Of a DNA stretch of 64,000 nucleotides, positions 37,317 through 57,004 are shown in pieces. The stretch comes from Stachybotrys elegans. Its lineage: Eukaryota; Ascomycota; Sordariomycetes; Hypocreales; Stachybotryaceae. Positions within the stretch are counted from its first letter, which is position 1; each line of letters begins with the position of its first letter. The stretch spans positions 1,550,001 through 1,614,000 of the forward strand of contig JAGPNK010000011.1 of the NCBI GenBank assembly GCA_020746835.1. Reading direction: 5' to 3'. The translations under genes and the position numbers were made by a program. The notes under the pieces are model-generated. The model worked only from the letters and a program-made list of their open reading frames with translations, was not told the DNA's origin and did no database searches.

Positions 37317-39885
37317 GAGTGACATTACCAGCGATAAGACGGAGTTTGTCCCGCTCACCTTCGCCAAGCCCGTGCCGCGGTGAACAGGAAAACAAGCCAT
37401 AACTACCCTCCGCTTGAACATGCAGCTGCCTAACTGCGGTGGCCTGACATTGATGGGTTCGACACAACTCGGGCCTGGTCAAGAGGACAAGCACTTTGGT
37501 GAAGAAGCTGTTCAGTTTCAACGTGGCCAATACGTCACGGTCATCCTAGACAACGCAGATTGGACACAGCGGTGGTGGTTTATACATGTCATTCACGAAG
37601 TGTATAGTACGGCTGTCGCTCGAAAGCTATTAGGCAGCTTGGGACGTTTGCCAAATATCTTAATGCGCCAGTCTTCCCTCGCGGTATGGACAATGTTGCA
37701 CTCACATCTTCAGCAGAACTCCGGCTGAGAGCTCTTCGCTCTCCTGATGTCATTACACTCGAGGTCGCATATATCCTGGCCACGAGCCAAGCACGAGCGA
37801 CCCCGTGCTGCCGGATTATCTCGCAGATGTTACACGCTGTGATAACAAACAAGAGTGTTTGGATCTCCTTATGAATCAAGGCACTACCAAACCTAGGTGC
37901 GGGACAAAAGGCATTAATGATCTCCAAAGCTTTCCCCAAGGAACCAGATGCAGGCTATGGCAGCTCACAGAGACAGAGGCTCAAGAGTCAGCGCATCCTT
38001 CCTTGCTTGCTACTTTAGGTTGCTGATTTCTCGAAGGTCTCCGTGTTCTTATCATGGTCAGCCAAAATCACTTTCATGCCTTGACACTTTCAACTCACGT
38101 CAGAGCAGATGGCTAGACTCGGAGAAGATGGACTGGATGCCACAGAACAGCACTATGTGTCTAGCTTCAGTTCCATTATTCAGAGTACCGCTTTAGCTAC
38201 AACCCTGCAGTAGGAGAATCCCTTGGTTCCAACCGGGAGGTTTTCCAGAAGTATATGAAGAATGCTGTGAAGCACGCCAGCACACAAGACCCCACGTAAA
38301 TGATCCCCTCGCCAGGCCTTCAACCCAGCCACCATAGCTTTGTCACATCGGAGCAGTTCTGCGATGCCATAGCCGTTGGCCTGCAGTGCGCCCTACATGA
38401 CCTGCGATACAGGAGCAACAATTCCATAAAATCGGCTCTCGCCAGGGTCATCGCCAAACGCAATAACACACATATTTGATCACCATGAAGTATCTGCGAT
38501 CTTTGGCGAAGTATGGCGAGGCGATTGGTATCGTTGCAGAACAATTGATGGGAAGCCGTCCACCCATATGGCACCAAACAACTCGCCCTCGACCGGCCAT
38601 ACAGCCAGGAGCGTCACCCGCGGTATTCCCATATTTGGAGAGATATTGACGGCTGCTAGTAAGGTCACATCCACCCCACCATATCACTATATCACACCAA
38701 CGAGCTTTCTGCTTGACAGAGCGAAATATTTGCCAAATCGAGCAGCACTGTGTCTCTCGGCAGTGCCTCAGACAGTGACATCGTTGTGTAGAGAGAACTG
38801 GCAAGGACAAGATGCACGGACATACGAAGACCCTCCCCATGAGATAGAACTTCTTCCCCTCCAAGGAGTATACCAGTGCACGGCGACTACTGTAGCAGGT
38901 GTGATGAATATGATTGAGAAGACGCTGGTTCGGCAAGTGCTGGTTTTGAGAAAGGGAATCGGGAAGCCGTCAGCTAACTCGGCTATGGCTACTCCTGAGA
39001 TCGGAAAGAAGGCTGGCACGTTGGAGATGGCCTCTGGGGAAGCATATGGAGCTCAAAATGACGCCGATGACGATGAAGGGGGAGATGGCGGTGCAGGAAA
39101 TACGAAGCAGCGATTCAGGTGCAAACACTTGGTGCCCTACGGGCCTAACTATGACAATTATGATACCATTTGGCAACTGTTGGGATTCTATGAATGATGA
39201 AGGCATTGGTTGGTGGCAGTCTTCCACAGGAGAGATGAAGAAGTGATAATGATGGCTGCGAGTACGCAAACGGGCATCTGGTGGCGTCGTGGTTGTCCAA
39301 GGCTCGAACTGGAATCGTTCACAAAGCTTATACAGAGATGACAGACTTCCAGTGCCATAAGAACAGGGAGTGGTGTAGCGCTATGCTCGAGTTCAGTTCA
39401 GGCATCCCAAATATCCTAATGCTCAAAATGGTGCAAGACACAGTCAAGAAGACTGTGGTTCAACACATACGGATGTCGGAACATGCTCTCGCGTCGAGAA
39501 GTCAGGGCACTTCCGAGATGAACCTCTGGGCAATGCAACACTACAGCGATTCCATCGATCCTCGCCGTGTCACAACCAGCGGCATCACGGCGACGAGGGA
39601 GGTGCATGGTATAGGAGCAGCATTATTCGCGAGTCGGCAGACACCTTTGGCTCTCCCAGTCTCAAGGTTGATAGCCAGCACTTGAACTTGGTCGCACACT
39701 ACATATCAGGATGTAGTAGCATTTCTCCCTTCAACCGTATATGTCACAGCAACACCATCAATCCCTTCACGAAGCCGAGTTTCGAGACAATGCTCCCCTC
39801 CTCAAGATACTGCTGTGGGTGGCGACTGGAACGCTTTGACTACGCCCAGCAGTCGCCTGGTAACGGGTTGCATGTAGCATCGCAA
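37270..39885 (+). pseudogene. rpa190: Decayed C-terminal part of RNA polymerase I subunit RPA190
   Basis: No frame is open throughout, but fragments in all three plus frames follow the A190 family in order. They are: QFVYNALRHES (about 37288); TGKQAITTL after a TGA where W is expected (37381); IHVIHEVY then KLLGSLGRLP (about 37590-37650); FPRGMDNVALT (about 37680); CLDLLMNQGTT (about 37855); QAMAAHRDRGSRVSAS (about 37951); LGEDGLDATEQ (about 38118); KYLRSLAKYGEAIGIVAEQ (38488); then shifted, IDGKPSTHM and SVTRGIPIFGEILTAAS (38550-38655); acidic NDADDDEGGDGG and VPYGPNYDNYDTI (39060-39170); LEFSSGIPNILMLKMVQDT (about 39390); VDSQHLNLVAHYI and SPFNR (39670-39735); GGDWNALTTPSSRLVTG (39820-39875). 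Many indels, in-frame stops and an internal deletion show it is dead. The N-terminal half with the catalytic NADFDGD is absent. CpA and TpG remain common, so RIP is not the main cause. Confidence 0.9.
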
Positions 39886-41132
39886 ATGCGACTTGTCGAT
39901 GATCACATGTCAGCCAAGTTCATTCTGTATACCTATTACCTGGGCTTTGGGTTGTAGGGATGGATGGCGAATACGGTTGCGTGAGTCATTGCGCGTACAG
40001 TGACTGACTACTCGTAGCCAACATGCTGGATGACTCTTTTCGAGTTATTTGGTGGTCGGCCGCGTCACCTGGGCGGCTGAAGAGTGCGCGGCCACTTGGC
40101 CGACTGGTAGGCAGTATACAACGTGGTTCGATGCTTCCTCGGCTCACGGAAACACACATCCGTCTACTAAGGTGCTTTTGTGTTCGGCATAAGTGGACGG
40201 CCACGTATGTCGTCGCTATGGGGGTTTTGCTGAGACTGGGAAGAGACAGAGTGTTGATAAAAAGGTATACTGATCTACTTGTTTCTTGTATTGCACGTTC
40301 GTGGAAACCCTCGTTTGTCCACTCATTGTTGCAGAGGTCCTTGATTGCCATGTTCTAATGGATAGCACCACTAACCAATCGTACTTAAGTAAGTGTGTCG
40401 CGCGGTGTACAAGGGAACAATCCGCTACGCCTGACTCAATCGTACGTGGGTGAGATGGGTTTGTTTGTTTCAATGCTCGTCAGGCTTTCGCGAGGCAGAT
40501 AGCCCCCATGCTGGTGAGTCTGGTTCGAGCGCCTTGGATTGCAAGTGGCCATGTCACGAAGTACACTGGATGAAAACACAGTTTAAGAGCTTGCCCGAGA
40601 GTACCTCTAAGTCTATCATATAAGACCGCCGATGAGGGGTGTGGAGTTTCCCGTAACCTTTATGTTGCCTGCCTACTACTCAAAGGACACAGCACGCGGT
40701 GAGCGTCGGCACCTTCTTGTTCTCTCGGCTGGGTGAACGCACTTGGTCATCTACACACGCGTCTGGCGGGTATCGAACATCAACGCGGTAACGATTTGGC
40801 TATGTGGGGAGGCGCGCGCTGACCCCATGGACTACCCCGCCAGTTGCATTTCGGCCGCGATGGGAATGGTAGCAGGGCAAGGCAGTCGTGGTTTGTGCAC
40901 TTCGCGTTGCGGCTCGTATCACGTCACGGTCACGCGTGTGCATGTGTTTATGTGTTCATGGGACCTTCACGGCCATTTGAATTCAGCAGCATCTGCTCGC
41001 TGCGCGATTTAATATACATCCCAACTGTGTAGCAAAGCCTGACTCGTCGTAACGCCTTGATTAACCCCCTAGACCCTGAAATCCATCATAAAAGCAAAGT
41101 CGTGAACCGCCCGTGACCCTGTCGCGAAGGGT
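39886..41132. other. Intergenic region between rpa190 pseudogene and H3
   Basis: This 1.25 kb contains no gene I recognise. The 111-codon frame at 40023-40358 begins with ATG but resembles nothing known. The right end should hold the H3 3' untranslated region. Confidence 0.45.
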
Positions 41133-43725
<2,593 letters not shown>

Positions 43726-43909
43726 GCGTCCCATTCATGTCTGTTACGAATTTGGGTTTGCGCGTGAGTTTGAGGACACGCGGGGCTATAGGGTGTTTCA
43801 TGATGACTACGGTATCTGGTCCTGCTTTTGGGTGTTCTGTACTATAAGGGTAACGGGCGGTCTACATTTGGGGATAATCGAATTTGCCTGAGAGGCATTG
43901 TTCAGAATC

Positions 43910-43937
43910 GCGTGTGCGTGTGTGTGTGTGTGCGCGC
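43910..43937 (+). repeat. (GT)n microsatellite downstream of H4
   Basis: About 27 bp of GT/GC alternating dinucleotides lie roughly 185 bp past the H4 stop, and so at or just beyond its probable transcript end. Confidence 0.85.
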
Positions 43938-46900
43938 TCGCCGGATGTGGTGACCGTGACTGCTGTGCTTACCCGTCGCATATCCGAAACCGCCTGTTCG
44001 CGCAGGTGTCGTGCACTGCGTAGCCGGCTTGCCAGAGTAGCTCGCCGCCCGCGCGTTCGGGTTGTGAGAGGTGCTGGGTCGGTGGGTGTGAAATGCGACG
44101 CGCTTTAGCGATGAGGTGTGCTGGCTTGGATCGCTAGTGCCACGTAGTTCCAGCCCCTTGTCAATGTATATCCGTGCCTGCTCGTGTGTGAACACAGTCG
44201 TGTTTGATCGCTGCTGAACTGGGCGGGCATGGTATTGGTTTGGATTCGAGGATACGAGCGTCGTAAGAACAATAGCCTGTCTGAGTCATCGGACGCCGTG
44301 GGTATATTGTTGTAGCTAACTGTAGTCGATATGATTCGTTGGGGAGGAAAACTGTCACGAGGTGTTGAAAGAGCATTGATTGAGTACCAGCCGGGTATCC
44401 ATGATTCACGCCCAAAATGAGTCACTTGCCTGTTGGCCAGATGCCAGGTCGTTGATCAGAGGTCAGGCACCGGATAAGCTTATGCCGCCCCTATGCGGGA
44501 TTGAGAAACCATTGCCAGGATGGTCTAGGTGCCGGAACTGTGGCCTGTGGGGACCTTCAGCTTTGTGGCCGCCGCGCCAACGCTCCGTCCCCGGCCCATT
44601 CTCACCAGCGAAGAGAAATGCGCAAAACACGGGCTGAAGGGAATTAGGGTGCCTGAACACTGCCCCCTTCCATGTGCGCAGAGCTGTAGAGTTATTGTCT
44701 GCATGGGCAGCTGACCCGTTGTGAGCCCGATTGCCGGTAGGCGGGCGAGACCAAAGCCCGCCAAGTCCGAGCTGGCTAAGCCGTTCCGCGGAAATAATGG
44801 AAATCCTCTAGACATGGCCGACTGGATGCGAGGCGCCTTAGTCGGTTCAACTGGTGCTTTTCGGAGGTCGCGAAGAAACGGTACTTAGGCGGGAAGTGAA
44901 TGACTTGATTGATTGATACTTGCTCTGTGCTACCACCCTGTACCTGGGTAGTGGTGAATGCCGTCTACCCTGGGGGGCCCTACGGGGAATCTGGTTTGAG
45001 GCCACGGGTTGATCCGTAGAAGCCGGATTGACCTCCGATGGCCTTTCGCCTCTTCGTCACTTTCCGAGCTCAAGCCGAAAGACTTCAGAGGGTGGTTTCC
45101 AAAACGGGAGGACCTGCATCTGCGGCATACGCGGCACAATGTACGGCAAACACATGCTGTTCCGAGGCTTTTGGTAGCATTTGATGCCACAGCTTCACGT
45201 CCTACCCTACAAGTCAGTGGGGGATACAACCCAGAATAATGTGGACTGTGCCATGGGCGGGCGGCTGTGCTCCCTGTGCTTGGACAGCATGGTGTGAGGA
45301 ACCCCCGCCGAGAACAAGAATAAACCATGCAGGTTTGTACGATCATCACCTATCTCCCAACATTATTTGGTGGCTCCTTGAAGCAAACGTAGTGCTTTCA
45401 AATGTGCTTGTTACATAGTCAGGCATGCTGGGCGGCGCCACAACCTAACGCATACCGTAGGGCTTGGCGCCGGCTAAACCAAGATCTGGAATCGACCACC
45501 CGGATTCTGATAGTGGCTGAGCTATCCAAAACATGCCACGCTGATTGGTTGTCGGGTTGGGGGGACGGAGCTCTTGCGCCTACAATGCTCCGTTCAGAGT
45601 TTTCTCCCTCCTTCGGGAATGCCGATGGGTGCGGAAAAAGGCGCTGCAGCAGCTGCTGCTGCAATGCAGTGATGCGGAACACACCCAGTACTCTCAGCCG
45701 GCTCTGTTGCCGGTCTTTACTCCCGCATTCTTGGATTCCATGGGAAAAAAAATTCTTCTTTACCTGTTCCTGCACGCTACCTGGCTGAGTCGTGGTGTGT
45801 AATCCATTATCCAACCCCACGACTCCCGAGGTGCGTGAGCCGGGCCAGCTTACCCTATCACCCACCCCCTGCATCCTCGGCTCGCAACGACACGCAACGT
45901 ACCAGCTCGTCGGTACAGTCTCGGTGTCTCGGCCAATGCTCCATCAAACCGACCTCCAGGTCTAGATCCCTTGGCTCTCACACGGAAGAGGTCCGGAACA
46001 GAGGTGCGTGATACCGTAAGTCGGCCAGCCCGGGCTACGCAGTCATGATGCACATATACGAATGGCTTGCAGAGGATTTTGTGGAAATTGTAAGAGTCTA
46101 GAATACTCCTGCCTAGGGGTCACAAGACGATTGTTAGTCATTGTGCCATGTCCATTCCCAGCTGAGAAATTCCGTATTTCCATGGGCACCGTATTCGGCT
46201 ACCGGAGATAGTTCGAACAAATGGCATGGCATCTCTCCATGAGATATCTTTAGAAAGCATACGTAAAACTGTGGTTGGATTGGTTGAATAGGACGCGCGC
46301 ATTTAAGCATCTTGGATTACGGAGGTACCCAGGAAGGTGGCGGAACGTGGCAGAATGTGGCGGAGATGACGGAATCTGTGGCTGAGGCACAAGGTACAAG
46401 GTTCGCTGACAAAGCCCAAACCCCCTGCTCGTATGCAAGGTGGGAGGAGGTACCACAGACCTCCAGGTACAAGTAAATCTGCCACAGGGTACCTCTCCGC
46501 GAGAGGTGATCTGCAGAGCTGTGGTGAGCTACGTCACCCCCCCCTCCCCCGAATTTGGGTGGTGTGTCCAACCTGGAATCGAGCTCCTTTAGTACAGGGT
46601 CTTAGGATACCGAACCTATAGTAGCTTGTAGATTGACGCATACCGGTTTCTACCCGGCACTGCAGCTATGTCAGGTTAATTCCAAATGGTCATGTATGTA
46701 CATAGGTAGTGTGACTGGCCAAGAAAACTTCTGCTCACCAAGCGTGGCTGGCGTTTTCAGAACCAGCTGGAAATGTCAAGCGGCTTCTCGTCCGAAATGC
46801 CAACACATGACATTACATTTAGCGGACTGCAATCCCGGAGCAATGACTCCTACCTCGTACAGTACGCGAACAACGATACCAGCCGAGCAAAGACGGGTTT

Positions 46901-47222
46901 CGTGTTGTGCTGGGCCGCACACACCCACGGCCTTGGTATGAGTCTTACTGCACCGGACAGCCGTTGTGTTTGATGACAGCTTGGGCTGCAGGGTTGTGTC
47001 GCTTCCCGCAGAACGGCAGCAGGTTTATGTATTGACACTCGTATTCTTCTTGACGTTACCCCTGCTTGCCTGCCCACAGCAAAGGGGAGGGAGGGGACCA
47101 TATGTAGGAGCGGAGGGGGTGCATGCGTTGCTGCTATGCATCGCATCATGGAGTACATACAATATACAGCACCCCCTTCTTTCATCATACGTTCCATGCC
47201 TTACCAAGCGATGAGGTAAGTG

Positions 47223-47250
47223 AGGGAGGGTGGGAGGGTGGGAGGGAGGG
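47223..47250 (+). promoter_or_regulatory. G-rich tract with G-quadruplex potential
   Basis: Seven runs of three guanines separated by single A or T bases (GAGGG and TGGG units) lie within 28 bp, about 330 bp upstream of the Rpn4-like ATG. The spacing meets the usual quadruplex pattern. Function is not shown by sequence. Confidence 0.6.
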
Positions 47251-47486
47251 CAGCAAGATCGGTAAGGGTACCTGAGGTACAGATACAATGCAGGGAAAAA
47301 AGGACCCTTGGATCGAGTGTCCTGGAATCTAGGAAGCTAGAGCGGGGCACCCCACTTAACTTGCATGGAAGCAACGACCCTCTTCTGGCTACGAACCCGG
47401 CACAGCTGCTGTGCGGGTGAGTGGGGCCCTACATCGGCTTGCACATGTCGGGTGCGCCGGCGGACTGACTGCCATCTCGACTGCCA

Positions 47487-47492
47487 TATAAA
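47487..47492 (+). promoter_or_regulatory. TATA box of the Rpn4-like gene
   Basis: TATAAA lies 91-96 bp before the ATG at 47583 but only about 40 bp before the earlier in-frame ATG at 47532. Usual spacing would put the transcript start near 47515-47525, which favours the later ATG. Confidence 0.55.
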
Positions 47493-47582
47493 GAACAGCA
47501 TCCTCGCCTGTTTGCCACATTTTTTCTTTGAATGATTCAATCTTTAATCCACATACTCCCACATCCCTCAAACCTCCACACC

Positions 47583-49586
47583 ATGATGCTTTCCCTCTCA
47601 AATACATCAACACATCAACAGTCTCCACGCCAGCTCTACCGATCTCAGCCACAGCACGGCCAGCAGCAGCATATCTCACCATTCTCGAGCCGTGGACACC
47701 AACAATCCAACGGTAATCACAACCAGTTCAAGCAATTCCCAATAGAACAACAACAGCAGCACGAGGTCTCGCATACCGATCAACTGGCCATCGACTGTCC
47801 CGACAACATCTACTTGTCATCGTCTGACCTGGAGGACCTCGACTCACTCTCGGCCACGGTGGCAGCAGATTTCATGCAGTCGGACAACTGGAACGGGCTG
47901 GCGCATTTCACGCCCAGGATGAACAGGTTTTCCCACCACCGCGAATCCTCTCTATCCTCCCTTGGCTCGACTGGACCGGCATCCCCCTTTGCGCCTTCGA
48001 CGTCCAACCCTCAGATCGCCGTCACGGCCGACTCAACCAACGACATGCTCTCGGATGCGCAGACTCACGACAGCGCAGGGACCCATGGAAATTCGTATTA
48101 CCAACTATCAGCAAAGGCCATGGGCCATTATGCGCCCGCCTACCAAAACATGGATTCCACCATCCCCGACCTCGCCTACCCTCTCACGATACCTGGACCA
48201 AACAGCAAGCCTCGCAGTGATCGAGGCCTTTTACCAGCACCAGAGTTCGGTAACGGCCAAAACAGGTCGCATCCTGCATCAGTAGCGAGCTCCGTCGCTG
48301 GAGATTCGCCAGCAACACCAACGATAGGCGACTCTGACATGGCGGACAAACGGAGAAGAGGTAAACGCCCGATGTCTACTACTACGGCCGATGACGATAG
48401 GCTGAAGTTGGATTCAGGCTACACTGGCGTGCCCAAGCTCGCTCGTACGATGACGGATGTGTATGGTGACGAGCTCTACAACCCAAACTTCACCATTACC
48501 TCAACATCCCAGACTCACCCATCCATCACCACGTCTCCCACCAACGATGTCTTCAACCAACGCATCCACGCTGCCAACAACCAGCACCTCAGCGCTGCCC
48601 ACTCGCCCGTGTCCAGCGTATCGCGGGATAGGTCGCCATTCCGAACCGGTTCACCCTTGGCACCTTCACCGAGGCACGACTTTGGCTCCTCGAACCCGAG
48701 CATCCAGTTCAACTCGGCTCAGCGCATGCGCGAGCAAACCAAGGCAGAGCAGGATGCTCGATTGTTCCAACAGCACATGGTTCGGGACGTTGAGCCGGAG
48801 ACACCCAAGACCATCTCCCCCAAGGATGCTATCCTCGAATTCCACGAGTCGGATGCCGGGGACGCCAACTTCCCGCTGTTCCCTCAGGAATCAGCGCAGT
48901 TTGACATGGACCAGCTCACCAAGGCTATGATTTCACAAAACAGCGGCGCATCGTGCGCACAGCCGACCAGCAACGCTCACAACAATGGGCAGCTAGGCTT
49001 CATGCCAGCGAACGTACCCCAGAGTCTTCAAATTCCACAGCAATACCCGTTTGTCGCCCGAACTGGACTCAACCAGAACACCCCTCCTCGACTCAGCTCT
49101 GCCGGTTCCAGCACACCTGGATCAGGCGGCAGCACACCTGTGGCCCCAATGCGACCTGCTGGAATTGCCGCCGACGGAGGAACCTACACCTGCACATACC
49201 ATGGTTGCACCCAGCGTTTTGAAACGCCTGCCCTTCTACAGAAGCATAAGCGTGAAGGCCACAGGCAACAGGGAACAACCATCGGTGCACCCCGTCCACA
49301 CGACTCGGGGATGACATCTAGTCTTGTCAACAGCCAAGCTGGGCCTCATCGATGTGATCGTATCAACCCAGGCACTGGGAAGCCATGCAATACCATCTTC
49401 TCGAGGCCATACGATCTTACACGACACGAGGACACCATTCACAATGCGCGCAAGCAAAAGGTGCGATGCGATCTATGTACAGAAGAGAAGACTTTCAGCC
49501 GCGCGGATGCTCTGACCAGACATTACCGAGTCTGCCACCCCGATATGGCCTTGCCAGGAAAGCATAGAAGGCGGGGGGGTATCTGA
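47583..49586 (+). CDS. rpn4: Rpn4-type C2H2 transcription factor
   Basis: A single exon gives 667 residues from the ATG at 47583, or 684 from an in-frame ATG at 47532. I prefer 47583 because A is at -3 and a TATA box is about 90 bp upstream. The N-terminal 500 residues are rich in Q, S, P and N. The C-terminus has a first C2H2 finger (TCTYHGC, then HKREGH). The Rpn4 signature pair follows: INPGTGKPCN and FSRPYDLTRHEDTIH, then KTFSRADALTRHYRVCH. These closely match the C-terminal region of yeast Rpn4, which activates proteasome genes through GGTGGCAAA elements and is itself short-lived. Regulation of proteasome genes here is inferred from that similarity. Confidence 0.85.
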   Translation: MMLSLSNTSTHQQSPRQLYRSQPQHGQQQHISPFSSRGHQQSNGNHNQFKQFPIEQQQQHEVSHTDQLAIDCPDNIYLSSSDLEDLDSLSATVAADFMQSDNWNGLAHFTPRMNRFSHHRESSLSSLGSTGPASPFAPSTSNPQIAVTADSTNDMLSDAQTHDSAGTHGNSYYQLSAKAMGHYAPAYQNMDSTIPDLAYPLTIPGPNSKPRSDRGLLPAPEFGNGQNRSHPASVASSVAGDSPATPTIGDSDMADKRRRGKRPMSTTTADDDRLKLDSGYTGVPKLARTMTDVYGDELYNPNFTITSTSQTHPSITTSPTNDVFNQRIHAANNQHLSAAHSPVSSVSRDRSPFRTGSPLAPSPRHDFGSSNPSIQFNSAQRMREQTKAEQDARLFQQHMVRDVEPETPKTISPKDAILEFHESDAGDANFPLFPQESAQFDMDQLTKAMISQNSGASCAQPTSNAHNNGQLGFMPANVPQSLQIPQQYPFVARTGLNQNTPPRLSSAGSSTPGSGGSTPVAPMRPAGIAADGGTYTCTYHGCTQRFETPALLQKHKREGHRQQGTTIGAPRPHDSGMTSSLVNSQAGPHRCDRINPGTGKPCNTIFSRPYDLTRHEDTIHNARKQKVRCDLCTEEKTFSRADALTRHYRVCHPDMALPGKHRRRGGI

Positions 49587-50749
49587 ACAGCCGGCATGGG
49601 GGGCTAGGTGCAGGCAGGGGGGCAGTGCGCACCCGAAAAAACCACCTGCACATGCTTCTGTACCACTACAATCGACTGTCTGGAACAGGCGTGTACCATA
49701 CCAAAAACAAATGACGACCCCGACGAACCTTGACGAGCACACAACTATGATGATGAGATGACACGGTGAAGGCATGATGCTATATGACGTGTGGGCGGCC
49801 ACCTCTGCATATACACGCTGGGAAAGGACCAGGGGAAAGGCGCTAGCGGATGGAACACTCCTTTTGCAGAGTTTTGTCGCCGAGGGACGTCACAAAAATG
49901 GAAGCGACGTCGAAATTGGCCAGCCGAACCCCTCTCGCATACGAAATACCAAAGCCAAGTACCCCGTACCGCTGTTGAACCTGAACTTCTGTGCGACAGA
50001 TAAGGTAACGGTGGGGTACGAGTGGAGCTAGGGTCCTGCAGGGTCCTGCGTCTTCAATGGACGTGGTCCCTGACGTCATGATGTCACGTTGTCGCATATC
50101 CATGACCCTCTCGCTGACATCATGCCACTTCGGCTTCTTTGCAGCCCCCCTTCAGGCCGGCTATCATGATGCCATAGCGCAACATGGTCTCGCTGAAGTA
50201 TGGCAAGCCGAAGATTCTCCCGACTCATGCCTAATCGATCGGGAAGGAGTGTTCCGCCATGATTTCATTCCCGCCCAGCTACGGGCCAGACGGTCCGGCT
50301 CCAGTTTCGATCACTGCACCCAAAACCTGTCACGGTCATCGGCTACACACCTGAGCAGCAATCAGCCAATGGTGGGTCGTTTGGCCGCGACACACGGTTC
50401 ATGTACACTACTTTCTGATGTTGTACGCTATTGAGATCATGAGATGACTTCCATTAAGCATTAGACAAAACGGGGCGTGTTTAAGCAGATAGAATAATTA
50501 ATATTTTTCCTTGTCCTTTAAAACCATGCTTAGTTGTATTCCCATATTCTTCTTTAACCAGTGAAAAATAGTTTCAAGCATAATTATTTCACAAAATATG
50601 TTCATGAGTGCATATCCGCAGAGTAGAAACTTTTGTTGCATTGTTAACAATACTAGCTAGCCCATGACCTTTTTTTGTGTTAAGCGATGCGGTAGCCCGT
50701 CTTCCACCAGCTTCATAGCATATAGACAGCCTGAATTATCACCCGTCCG
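49587..50749. other. Convergent intergenic region rpn4/aro1
   Basis: This 1.16 kb contains both 3' ends. The segment 50440-50700 is AT-rich, as expected for the aro1 3' untranslated region. The plus-strand frame at 50057-50434 is not recognisable and is probably not a gene. Confidence 0.5.
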
Positions 50750-55714
<4,965 letters not shown>

Positions 55715-55826
55715 GGTGGCTAGGCAATATAATTAAGCTAAGTGGATTATGCTTAGTTAGCTAGAAAACCCTAGTTTAAATACTAAAAGCAACTTAAGAA
55801 GTAAAAGTGATATTTTTCTAGTAATA

Positions 55827-56175
55827 TTTATAATAAGGAAAAGAGTGTGTAGTATAGGGTATAAGTAGTAGAGAGTAAATAAATAGTAGAGATAGTGCCT
55901 AGTGCCCTAGTAACTAATACAGTTATAAACAGTAGAGAAAAACAATAATAAAGCCATTATTAAGCTATCTATATAGGGTAGCTAACTGGCTAAACGGCTA
56001 AGTGACTAAGCTATAGATAGCTGTAATATTATAAGCTATATATATATAGACATGTAATACAACGGGATGTTAAGCTAGCCTTATATATAGAAGGTTACAG
56101 CGGGGTTAAACTAGATGGAAGGCTCTAATAGTGCCCGGCTGGGAAGCTTTAGTTAACTCATTGAATACTAGTAAT
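55827..56175 (+). repeat. Repeat family copy, segment A
   Basis: Runs from AATAAGGAAAAGAG through TAGCTAACTGGCTAA to GAAGCTTTAGTTAACTCATT. This is segment A, the left end of the family. It is less mutated than most copies, with GTGCCCGGCTGGGAAGC retained. Confidence 0.75.
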
Positions 56176-56267
56176 ATTTATATATTAATAAAAAGAGTAT
56201 AATAAAAAAATAGCTATTATTTATAATTATATTAATTATTAATTCTTTTAAATATAAGGTTTAAAAG

Positions 56268-57000
56268 ACTTATAATAAGAAAAAGAATATATAGTATAAA
56301 GTATAAATAATAAAGAGTAAATAAATAATAGAAATAGTATTTAATACCCTAGTAACTAATATAATTATAAATAGTAAAGAAAAAGAATAATAAAGCTATT
56401 ATTAAGCTACTTTTATATTTAAGGTAATTAACTAGCTAAGTAACTAAGCTATAGATAGTTATAACTTTATTATAATCTATACTAAGTATATATAGATATA
56501 TAATGCAATAGGCCTTATATATAGAGAGTTAGGGCGGGATTAAATAAAAGGCTCTAACTATAACTATATAAGGTTATTAGTATTTAGCTAGGAAGCTTTA
56601 GTTAATTTATTAAATAAGATTATACTATAGAAGCCTTATTATAACCTATACCTAAATAGAGAGTACTATAATACTAATAGAAAGCTTTAACTAATAATAC
56701 TAGAAAAGCCTATAATTATAACTATATAAAATTACTATTAGTTTAGGCTATTAATAAGGAAAAGCTTAATATTTATAGCTATATAAAGCCTTTAAGTCCC
56801 TAGCTTAAAAGAAATAAATTTATTATTTATATTTTACTACCTACTTATATTTTATAGTTAATTAAAATAATTAAAATATAAATAAATAATATCTATATTT
56901 ATAATAATATAGCTACTTTAATAGCTATAGTAATCTTAGCTACTATTATTATTAATATTAATAAAGTTATTTATAATAAAAAAAAGAGTATATAATATAG
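56268..57000 (+). repeat. Repeat family copy, segments A+B
   Basis: A strongly AT-shifted segment A (to about 56620) is followed by segment B, which begins TATAGAAGCCTTATTATAACC and runs through AAAGCCTTTAAGTCCCTAG. Confidence 0.7.
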
Positions 57001-57004
57001 AGTA

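Larger units (their letters stand above)
43726..47582. other. Intergenic region between H4 and the Rpn4-like gene (3.9 kb)
   Basis: I see no gene. The first 200 bp are the likely H4 3' untranslated region, followed by a GT microsatellite. The open frames (for example 45419-45874 minus and 44105-44425 minus) overlap frames on the other strand and resemble nothing known. The right end carries a G-rich motif and a TATA box listed separately. Confidence 0.5.

Noticed and set aside
39300..39330. Possible tRNA B-box (GTTCGAGCC in reverse)
   Set aside because: The flanking bases do not form a T-arm stem and no A-box or acceptor stem pairs with it; it lies within the RPA190 remnant.
37270..39885. 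RPA190 region as an intact multi-intron gene
   Set aside because: Frame changes occur without GT-AG signals (for example around 37285 and 38545), there are in-frame stops at conserved Trp positions, and part of the conserved core is deleted.
40023..40358. 111-codon ORF downstream of the RPA190 remnant
   Set aside because: It does not continue the A190 alignment and has no known relatives that I recognise.
45419..45874. 151-codon minus-strand ORF with ATG
   Set aside because: No recognisable domain or splice continuation; overlaps a 128-codon plus frame; composition looks random.
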